A stretch of 12,357 nucleotides of DNA from JBNGDW01 sp049975325 (lineage in GTDB: Bacteria; Cloacimonadota; Cloacimonadia; JGIOTU-2; JBNGDW01), in NCBI GenBank assembly GCA_049975325.1, contig JBNGDW010000048.1:1-12357 (forward strand). The letters are read 5' to 3'. Below, in pieces: positions 7,868 through 12,357 of this stretch. The stretch's first letter is position 1. Each line of letters begins with the position of its first letter. A program made the translations under genes and the position numbers. The notes beneath the pieces are model-generated. The model was not told where the DNA came from. It saw nothing but the letters and a program-made list of their open reading frames with translations, and searched no databases.

Positions 7868-8773
7868 ATGGAAAAACAAAAAAAGGCTTACATCTATGCA
7901 CTTTGTGCAATTGGGATGTGGTCAACGGTGGCCTCTGCCTTCAAAATATCTCTTCGGAGTATGACTTATGACCAGCTTTTATTCTGGGCTGCGATCACCT
8001 CCACCATAGTCTTGTTTATTATTCTGCTTATTCAGGGGAAATTGCACCTAATAAGACAATCTTCATTAAAACAGCACCTTCATTCTCTTCTCCTCGGCGC
8101 TCTCAATCCTTTTATCTATTACGCAGTACTGTTCAGAGCCTATGAAATCCTGCCAGCGCAAGAGGCTATTACTTTGAATTATACCTGGCCAATTATGATT
8201 GTACTGCTTTCGATCCCTATCCTGAAACAAAAAATCAGACTTACCAATATCCTGGCACTCTGTATAAGCTTTATAGGAATTGTCATTATTATAACCCAGG
8301 GGAATCTGCAAGATTTTACTCTTATGGGCAGAACAGCCGACCTCTTGCCTCTTTGCAGTGCTGTAATCTGGGCAATTTATTGGATATATAATATGAAATA
8401 CAAACATGATACTGGAGTAAAGCTATTTCTTAATTTTTGCTATGGCTTGCTTTTCATATTTATCTTCTTACTTATTTCTTCAAAGATTACCCTCCCGCCG
8501 ATAGAGGGACTCCTCGGTGCTGTATATGTTGGCATATTTGAGATGGGACTTACATTTGTTGTCTGGCTAAAGGCGCTGGAAACCTCTTCCACCACTGCCC
8601 AAGTAAGCAACCTTATCTATATGACTCCTTTTTTCTCGCTCCTGATTGTAAGCCTTGTTATCAATGAAGAAATACTGCCATCTTCTATTGTTGGACTGAT
8701 ACTGATAGTGATTGGAATCTTTATACAACAATATAACAAAAAATGCCTGAAAACCCTGTCAAATCCTAAGTGA
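7868..8773 (+). CDS. EamA/DMT-superfamily transporter, 301 aa
   Basis: This is an integral membrane protein with about ten hydrophobic segments in two homologous EamA halves, the usual size for the drug/metabolite transporter superfamily. First-half features include IGMWSTVASAFKISLR near the N-terminus and PAQEAITLNYTWPIMIVLLS. The second half has GIFEMGLTFVVWLKALE and AQVSNLIYMTPFFSLL followed by VINEEI, which is the typical end-of-repeat pattern. Members export amino acids, nucleobases or drugs; the substrate cannot be predicted. It begins three bases after the pseudouridine synthase stop with no clear Shine-Dalgarno, so it is likely translated from the same message. The C-terminus is basic and cytoplasmic-like. 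Confidence 0.9.
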   Translation: MEKQKKAYIYALCAIGMWSTVASAFKISLRSMTYDQLLFWAAITSTIVLFIILLIQGKLHLIRQSSLKQHLHSLLLGALNPFIYYAVLFRAYEILPAQEAITLNYTWPIMIVLLSIPILKQKIRLTNILALCISFIGIVIIITQGNLQDFTLMGRTADLLPLCSAVIWAIYWIYNMKYKHDTGVKLFLNFCYGLLFIFIFLLISSKITLPPIEGLLGAVYVGIFEMGLTFVVWLKALETSSTTAQVSNLIYMTPFFSLLIVSLVINEEILPSSIVGLILIVIGIFIQQYNKKCLKTLSNPK

Positions 8774-8997
8774 CAATAAGGGCTGAAATAGAATCGACCG
8801 AATCCATCTGATAAAAAATTAAAGACAATATATAAATAATTAAATTAGGCAATGTTCCCGAAACTGTCTATCTCTCCCCGGCGGATATAATTGTACAAAA
8901 TCTTTATTCTTTCGCCCAACCCTTCCACTGCAAAGTGTTCTTCTTTTTTGATTTGATCTCTTTTACTTCCCGATCTGTCAATTTCTCTATTTTTTAC
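8774..8997. other. Intergenic region without recognised genes
   Basis: About 220 bases between the EamA gene and the perR promoter. I see no convincing ORF, RNA gene or clear U-tailed terminator. The right half is pyrimidine-rich on the plus strand. TATAAT at 8886-8891 has no matching -35. A frame open from 8935 into perR encodes a Phe-rich stretch that does not look like protein. Confidence 0.5.
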
Positions 8998-9025
8998 TTG
9001 ACATTAATGCAACTTAGATTAGACT
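8998..9025 (+). promoter_or_regulatory. Probable promoter of the perR oxidative-stress operon
   Basis: A perfect TTGACA (8998-9003) is followed after 16 bases by TAGACT (9020-9025), which matches four of six consensus bases. Transcription would start near 9032, putting the 7-1-7 inverted repeat at 9035-9049 over the initial transcribed region, where a bound repressor would block transcription. Confidence 0.5.
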
Positions 9026-9034
9026 TTTTAAAAA

Positions 9035-9049
9035 TTGGAATCATTCCAA
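9035..9049. promoter_or_regulatory. 7-1-7 inverted repeat, probable PerR-type operator
   Basis: TTGGAAT-C-ATTCCAA is a perfect 7-1-7 inverted repeat, ending two bases before the perR ATG. The 7-1-7 geometry is that of Fur-family operators. The classical Per box is TTATAAT-N-ATTATAA, which differs here only at the third and fourth positions of each arm. Its position before a Fur-family gene implies autoregulation and control of the downstream operon. No second copy was noticed in the window. Confidence 0.7.
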
Positions 9050-9051
9050 AA

Positions 9052-9480
9052 ATGGAAACGATAAAGAAAAATCTCGAAGATGTAGGTATAACGCCAACCT
9101 ATCAAAGGTTAAGTGTGTTTAGATATTTGAAAGACTGTAAAGCACACCCAACCGTAGAACATATATATGAGTATCTGGTGGAAAGAATTCCAACCATTTC
9201 TCTGACAACGATTTATAATACTCTTAACTTGTTTGTAGAAAAAGGACTGGTAGTGCCTCTTACCATCACTGGAACTGGAATTCGATATGATTACAACACC
9301 ACGCCACATCACCATTTCGTATGCAAACGATGCGGAAAAATTATTGATTTAGATATTGAGTGTGAATTTATTCGAGGAGAAAGAAAGATAGTTGCGGGAA
9401 ATAAAATAGAAGAAGTTCACGGCTATTTTAAGGGTATATGTAAAGATTGTTTGGAAAAGGAAAAGAATAGACAAAGATGA
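9052..9480 (+). CDS. perR: Peroxide-sensing Fur-family repressor PerR, 142 aa
   Basis: This is a dimeric metal-dependent repressor. Residues 1-80 form the winged helix (TPTYQRLSVFRYL, HPTVEHIYEYL, recognition helix SLTTIYNTLNLF). Residues 80-142 form the dimerisation domain. Two CxxC pairs, C91/C94 and C130/C133, make the structural zinc site. Aligned by eye to Bacillus subtilis PerR, all five regulatory metal ligands are present: H32, D80, H86, H88 and D99 (H37, D85, H91, H93 and D104 there). The Asp at the last position is the PerR rather than the Fur choice, and His oxidation at this Fe site is how PerR senses peroxide. The ATG at 9052 is preferred; a longer frame from 8935 would add a Phe-rich stretch and span the promoter and operator. 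The Shine-Dalgarno is weak (GGAA). It is the first gene of the operon, 28 bases before rubredoxin. Confidence 0.9.
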   Translation: METIKKNLEDVGITPTYQRLSVFRYLKDCKAHPTVEHIYEYLVERIPTISLTTIYNTLNLFVEKGLVVPLTITGTGIRYDYNTTPHHHFVCKRCGKIIDLDIECEFIRGERKIVAGNKIEEVHGYFKGICKDCLEKEKNRQR

Positions 9481-9508
9481 ATGTAATGATTAAACATAGG
9501 AGGCAACT

Positions 9509-9673
9509 ATGAAAAAATACGAGTGCACAGTGTGTGGGCACATTTATGACCCAGAAAAAGGTGACCCAGAAAATGGGATAGAGCTCGGCACAGCATTTGA
9601 AGATTTACCTGATGACTGGGTTTGTCCAGAGTGTGGGGCTACCAAAGATATGTTTGAACCCATCGAAGGATGA
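9509..9673 (+). CDS. Rubredoxin, 54 aa
   Basis: This is a small one-iron electron carrier. Two knuckles, C6-TV-C9-G and C39-PE-C42-G, supply the four Cys ligands of the Fe(SCys)4 site. The family motifs are all in place: YxCxVCGxIYDPxxGD near the start and LPDDWVCPxCGAxKxxF near the end. The length is typical. AGGAGG with a six-base spacer supports the start. It lies 28 bases after perR and 55 bases before the first ferritin-like gene. In anaerobes rubredoxin reduces superoxide reductase and rubrerythrin, which matches its neighbours exactly. No reductase (NADH:rubredoxin oxidoreductase) is encoded in the window, so the upstream electron source lies elsewhere. Confidence 0.97.
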   Translation: MKKYECTVCGHIYDPEKGDPENGIELGTAFEDLPDDWVCPECGATKDMFEPIEG

Positions 9674-9728
9674 TATCACGGCAAAAAGATGCAAAAAGCT
9701 AATAGCCAAAATAAACACGGAGGTAAAA

Positions 9729-10223
9729 ATGAACCTATTCAACGCAAGTGAAATCTTCCAATTCGCTATTAAAATTGAAGAGAATGGTGAACAGTTTTAC
9801 ACAGCAATGATGACCAGGTTTGATGAAGAAGAAATTAAGCACCTATTCTCTTATTTAGCGGAGCAAGAGAGACAACACAAAAAAATATTTCAGGCAATGC
9901 TTTCAGAGATTGAGTCTTATGAACCACCAGAAAGCTATCCAGGCGAATATTTCAATTATCTACGCGCCTATGCCGAAGATCTAATATTTAACTTATCACA
10001 ACTCGATGAGGAAATTTCTAGCATCAATGATATTTCCCCAGCTCTCGATGCAGCTATAGGAAAAGAATTGGATACCATTCTCTACTACCATGAAATGATA
10101 AATACTGTTCCAAAAGAGCAAACACAGCAAATAGAAAAAATCATTGCTGAAGAAAGAAGGCATGTCGTAAGGCTATCTGAAATAAAAAGGTCATATCAGA
10201 ATAAAGAAAAAAATAAAAAGTAG
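9729..10223 (+). CDS. Rubrerythrin-like ferritin-family diiron protein 1, 164 aa
   Basis: This four-helix-bundle diiron protein probably acts as a peroxidase or iron-handling protein. Expected ligands are present in all four helices: E17 (IEENGEQFY, seven residues before Tyr24), E47 and H50 (EQERQH), E113 (KELDTILYY, seven before Tyr120), and E142 and H145 (EERRH). The overall pattern resembles stand-alone rubrerythrin-like proteins such as those of Thermotoga. No CxxC rubredoxin domain is fused and there is no cysteine at all, so electrons must come from a partner, probably the rubredoxin just upstream. The start at 9729 is set by GGAGG five bases upstream and by where homology begins; an upstream extension in the same frame would overlap rubredoxin and is not convincing. 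The C-terminus is Lys-rich. It is 10 bases from the next gene. Confidence 0.9.
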   Translation: MNLFNASEIFQFAIKIEENGEQFYTAMMTRFDEEEIKHLFSYLAEQERQHKKIFQAMLSEIESYEPPESYPGEYFNYLRAYAEDLIFNLSQLDEEISSINDISPALDAAIGKELDTILYYHEMINTVPKEQTQQIEKIIAEERRHVVRLSEIKRSYQNKEKNKK

Positions 10224-10233
10224 GGGAGGCTCT

Positions 10234-10734
10234 ATGGATTTAGGAATTTATTCACTCTCGGACCTGATTCTGGCAGGTCTTAAAAGTGAAATTGATAGTG
10301 AAGAAGTCTACATCCGTTTAGGAAAGACTGTGAAAAACTTTATGCTGAAAGATAGATTTGCTTTTCTGGCAGGAGAAGAAGAAAAACATCGGCAGTTCTT
10401 TGAATGGCTCTTTCACAATACCCTTCCTAATAAAAAGATGGTTATACCAGAGAAAAGTCCTGTGCCACTTCCTCAAATAAGACCAGAAGATATAGATGAA
10501 GAAAATGTTGAGATGCTCTCCATTATAAATAAAGCGATGGATGCAGAAAAGGCTGCTTATGAATTTTATACGGAAATATCAGACAAATTTGATGATTCTG
10601 AAATCAAAAAGATGCTACGCTACATCGCTTCTATGGAAATGGGGCATTACAAAATCTTAGAAATAGAAAAAGAAAATATTGAGAAATACGAAGAATTTGA
10701 TGTTGAATGGCCTATGATGCATATAGGCCCTTGA
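10234..10734 (+). CDS. Rubrerythrin-like ferritin-family diiron protein 2, 166 aa
   Basis: This is a second, clearly diverged diiron four-helix protein. Ligand positions follow the same spacing: E19 (seven before Tyr26), E49 and H52 (EEEKH), E105 (AEKAAYEFY, seven before Tyr112), and E135 and H138 (EMGH). A Pro-rich linker at about 65-84 separates the two helix pairs, and the tail ends in the MMHIGP-type motif common in this subfamily. It has no rubredoxin domain and no cysteines. GGGGAGG precedes the ATG. It is not a recent duplicate of the gene before it: linker, tail and helix sequences all differ. It probably shares peroxide detoxification with its neighbours, perhaps with different substrate or redox partner preference. 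Confidence 0.88.
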   Translation: MDLGIYSLSDLILAGLKSEIDSEEVYIRLGKTVKNFMLKDRFAFLAGEEEKHRQFFEWLFHNTLPNKKMVIPEKSPVPLPQIRPEDIDEENVEMLSIINKAMDAEKAAYEFYTEISDKFDDSEIKKMLRYIASMEMGHYKILEIEKENIEKYEEFDVEWPMMHIGP

Positions 10735-10764
10735 ACGCAAAAATAAAAAATACGGAGGTATGCG

Positions 10765-11421
10765 ATGGAAAACCGAATTCCGCTCCTTGGCGAAAAATTC
10801 CCCACGCTTGTGGTGAATACCACGCATGGGAAAATAACTCTGCCAGATGATTTCACTGGAAAATGGTTTATTCTTTTCAGTCATCCTGGCGATTTTACTC
10901 CTGTATGTACCACTGAATTCGTTGCATTCCAAAAACGGTATAACCAATTCAAAGAGCTAAACTGCGAATTGATTGGCGAAAGCGTCGATCAGGTATTTGC
11001 TCACCTTAAATGGGTTGAATGGATAAAGGATAATCTCAACACGGAGATTACCTTTCCCATCATTGCTGACAACAATGGAAGAGTTGCAAGTGCATTAGGA
11101 CTAATTCATCCTAATAAAGGGAGTAATACAGTACGGGCAGTGTTTATTGTTGACCCTAAAGCTACAATTCGTGCTATTCTCTACTATCCTCAGGAACTTG
11201 GAAGGAATATGGATGAGTTTGTACGTATGATAAAAGCATTTCAGGTTGCTGACCAGAATAAAGTGGCAATGCCTGCAGACTGGCCTGAAAATGACCTTAT
11301 TGGAGATCATGTTATCGTTCCTCCTCCTACTGATGAAAATGGCATTAATAAAAGACGGGCAGAAGCTGAAAAAGGTGAAATTGAGTGCTATGATTGGTGG
11401 CTTTGCCATAAGAAGCTCTAA
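10765..11421 (+). CDS. Peroxiredoxin, Prx6/archaeal type with C-terminal Cys pair, 218 aa
   Basis: This is a thiol peroxidase that reduces hydrogen peroxide and organic peroxides. The active site is PGDFTPVCTTEF with peroxidatic Cys48; T45 and R124 (NTVRAVFIVDP) complete the catalytic set. The Prx6-type C-terminal extension is present and ends CYDWWLC, giving Cys208 and Cys214. This matches the archaeal Prx arrangement (as in Aeropyrum, about Cys207 and Cys213), where one of these resolves the sulfenic acid. A further Cys67 has no known role. GGAGG six bases upstream sets the ATG at 10765; an ATG at 10760 is out of frame. It lies 30 bases after ferritin-like protein 2. No dedicated thioredoxin or AhpF is adjacent, so the reductant is unknown. 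Confidence 0.95.
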   Translation: MENRIPLLGEKFPTLVVNTTHGKITLPDDFTGKWFILFSHPGDFTPVCTTEFVAFQKRYNQFKELNCELIGESVDQVFAHLKWVEWIKDNLNTEITFPIIADNNGRVASALGLIHPNKGSNTVRAVFIVDPKATIRAILYYPQELGRNMDEFVRMIKAFQVADQNKVAMPADWPENDLIGDHVIVPPPTDENGINKRRAEAEKGEIECYDWWLCHKKL

Positions 11422-11472
11422 AGCAAAAAGTAAAACAAACCGATAATAACTAACAAAGATGAGGGGGTAAAA

Positions 11473-11868
11473 ATGACATCCCGTAGACAGATATATAAGT
11501 GTGAAATATGCGGCAATATTGTAGAAGTTCTCCATGAAGGCAAAGGTCAACTCGTCTGCTGTGGCCAACCGATGAAATTGATGGAACCAGGAATGGTAGA
11601 CGCTGCCTTAGAAAAACATGTGCCTGTAGTTGAGTCTGAAGGTAATAAGGTGACAGTGAAAATCGGAAGCATGCCTCATCCTATGACTGAAGAACATTAT
11701 ATAGAATGGATAGAACTCGTAGACCCAGTATGTAATCGCGTCCAGAGAAGTTATCTAAAACCCGGTGATAAACCTGAAGCCCATTTCCAGGTATCTGAAG
11801 GTTGTGCGGACCATATATTTGCTCGAGAATATTGTAACCTTCATGGACTATGGCAAAACAAACAATAA
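11473..11868 (+). CDS. dfx: Desulfoferrodoxin (2Fe superoxide reductase), 131 aa
   Basis: The enzyme reduces superoxide to hydrogen peroxide without making oxygen, a strategy of anaerobes. The N-terminal desulforedoxin domain has C10-EI-C13 and C29-C30, the four ligands of centre I. The catalytic centre II ligands are His49 (in EKHVP, with the conserved Lys48), His69 (SMPHPM), His75 (EEHYIEWIEL), Cys121 and His124 (CNLHGLW). All are intact, so it should be active. Compared with the Desulfovibrio protein it carries short insertions around 84-92 and 106-116 containing two extra cysteines, C87 and C111. GAGGGGG precedes the ATG. It is the last gene of the operon, 51 bases after the peroxiredoxin, and its product peroxide is the substrate of the upstream genes. 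Rubredoxin is the expected electron donor. Confidence 0.97.
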   Translation: MTSRRQIYKCEICGNIVEVLHEGKGQLVCCGQPMKLMEPGMVDAALEKHVPVVESEGNKVTVKIGSMPHPMTEEHYIEWIELVDPVCNRVQRSYLKPGDKPEAHFQVSEGCADHIFAREYCNLHGLWQNKQ

Positions 11869-11881
11869 TAGACATACAATA

Positions 11882-11932
11882 CATGGCGTGGTGAGAAAAT
11901 GAGCGTTTCAACACCTTCTCTACCACTCCATG
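11882..11932 (+). terminator. Large imperfect hairpin after dfx, possible operon terminator
   Basis: CATGG-C-GTGGT-GAGAA (11882-11897) can pair with TTCTC-T-ACCAC-T-CCATG (11916-11932), giving three five-base stem segments separated by one mismatch and one bulge, with an 18-base loop. It begins 14 bases after the dfx stop. There is no U run after it, so it is not a standard rho-independent terminator; an RNA-end stabiliser or a protein site are alternatives. Confidence 0.45.
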
Positions 11933-11987
11933 CTAACCTATCTCTATCTAAACCGATTATTCTACCTAAATCCTAAAAATAATTATA

Positions 11988-12016
11988 TTGACATCCTTTA
12001 AAAAGTAGCCTGTGTA
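11988..12016 (+). promoter_or_regulatory. Possible promoter of the SufC-like gene
   Basis: A perfect TTGACA (11988-11993) lies 75 bases before the next ATG, in an AT-rich stretch. A -10 is poor: TGTGTA at the 17-base spacing. The -35 match and placement are the only support. Confidence 0.3.
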
Positions 12017-12068
12017 TCGTCCAATTTACAAGAAGCTCAGCACTTTTTAATAAATTTGAAGCATTGTT

Positions 12069-12357
12069 ATGGGAATTATCGAACTGAAAAATGTGAACTT
12101 ATTACTCAACCAAAAGTCTATTCTAAATAATCTTACTATTGACTTTTGGCCAGGTAGTGTGCATGCCGTTGTAGGCCCTAATTGGGCTGGAAAATCTACA
12201 CTCGCTGCCACTATCATGGGACTTTCTGGCTATACTGATATCCAAGGAGATATCCTATTCAATGGAGAATCTATAAAGAACCTTTCGGTTGATGAACGTG
12301 CAAAAAGAGGTATCACTTTGGCATGGCAGGAACCTGCTCGATTTGAAGGATTAACTG
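12069..12357 (+). CDS. sufC: SufC-like ABC ATPase of Fe-S cluster assembly (C-terminus outside window)
   Basis: The first 96 residues of an ABC-type ATPase. Walker A is GPNWAGKST (36-44) and the Q-loop Gln is at 87. Flanking text matches SufC rather than transporter ATPases: PGSVHAVVGPN, GDILFNGESIKNLSVDERAKRGITLAWQ (read in two parts, 60-79 and 80-87), then EPARFEGL. SufC works with SufB and SufD (or a minimal SufB/C pair in anaerobes) to build Fe-S clusters in the cytoplasm. Trp39 in the P-loop replaces the usual Gly, although the GxxxxGKS frame is kept. The Shine-Dalgarno is weak. It lies 200 bases after dfx, beyond a hairpin, and is probably its own unit, perhaps followed by sufB. Confidence 0.8.
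   Translation, partial: MGIIELKNVNLLLNQKSILNNLTIDFWPGSVHAVVGPNWAGKSTLAATIMGLSGYTDIQGDILFNGESIKNLSVDERAKRGITLAWQEPARFEGLT

Noticed and set aside
8886..8891. TATAAT as a -10 box upstream of perR
   Set aside because: No -35-like sequence lies at the right spacing, and the TTGACA at 8998 is better placed.
8935..9051. N-terminal extension of perR starting at 8935
   Set aside because: It encodes a Phe-rich stretch with no similarity to Fur-family N-termini and would place the promoter and the 7-1-7 operator inside the gene. The ATG at 9052 gives the normal length.
9597..9728. N-terminal extension of ferritin-like protein 1
   Set aside because: It overlaps rubredoxin out of frame, while the ATG at 9729 has an ideal GGAGG and matches the family start.
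11899..11976. 25-codon ORF after dfx
   Set aside because: Its start lies inside the hairpin, the composition is low-complexity (Ser/Leu/Pro), and nothing else supports it.

Overview
The window looks like chromosome from an AT-rich, Gram-negative-type strict or near-strict anaerobe. A lipoprotein of the LptE family points to an outer membrane. A large secreted protein with beta-propeller, HYDIN-like (choice-of-anchor D) and FG-GAP modules is the kind common in the FCB superphylum and related candidate phyla such as Cloacimonadota or WOR-3. The superoxide reductase, rubredoxin and rubrerythrin-like cassette is typical of anaerobes. The lineage guess is inference from gene style only and is held loosely. 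I see no mobile element, RNA gene or CRISPR array.

Layout. (1) Bases 1-1945, minus strand: the N-terminal 648 residues of an exported modular protein, cut by the window edge. (2) 1946-2055: a 14-bp GC-rich palindrome beside that gene's ribosome binding site, and a strong hairpin terminator for groEL. (3) 2056-6386, minus strand: clpB followed by groEL, with no groES beside them. Upstream of clpB are a good sigma70-type promoter and a clear CIRCE element (the HrcA operator), so this is a heat-shock operon under HrcA-type control. (4) 6387-6594: a divergent control region that also holds a separate 18-bp near-palindrome and a promoter for the plus strand. (5) 6595-8773, plus strand: lptE-family lipoprotein, an RsuA/RluB-type pseudouridine synthase and an EamA/DMT transporter, packed 3-4 bases apart.

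(6) 9052-11868, plus strand: a six-gene oxidative-stress operon: perR, rubredoxin, ferritin-like diiron protein 1, ferritin-like diiron protein 2, a peroxiredoxin with an archaeal-type C-terminal Cys pair, and desulfoferrodoxin (2Fe superoxide reductase). A perfect 7-1-7 inverted repeat just before the perR start codon is the probable operator for the whole set. (7) 12069 to the end, plus strand: the start of a SufC-like ABC ATPase of Fe-S cluster assembly.

How the parts could work together (inference from families). Desulfoferrodoxin reduces superoxide to hydrogen peroxide using electrons from rubredoxin. The two diiron proteins and the peroxiredoxin then reduce the peroxide to water. PerR senses peroxide through its metal site and relieves repression of the operon. 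The rubrerythrin function appears split: the diiron domains have no fused rubredoxin domain, and rubredoxin is a separate 54-residue gene. The neighbouring SufC-like ATPase fits repair of oxidised Fe-S clusters but is probably a separate transcription unit. The families are all known. The points most worth a second look are the compact operon with its variant PerR-type box, and the CIRCE-controlled clpB-groEL pair without groES.
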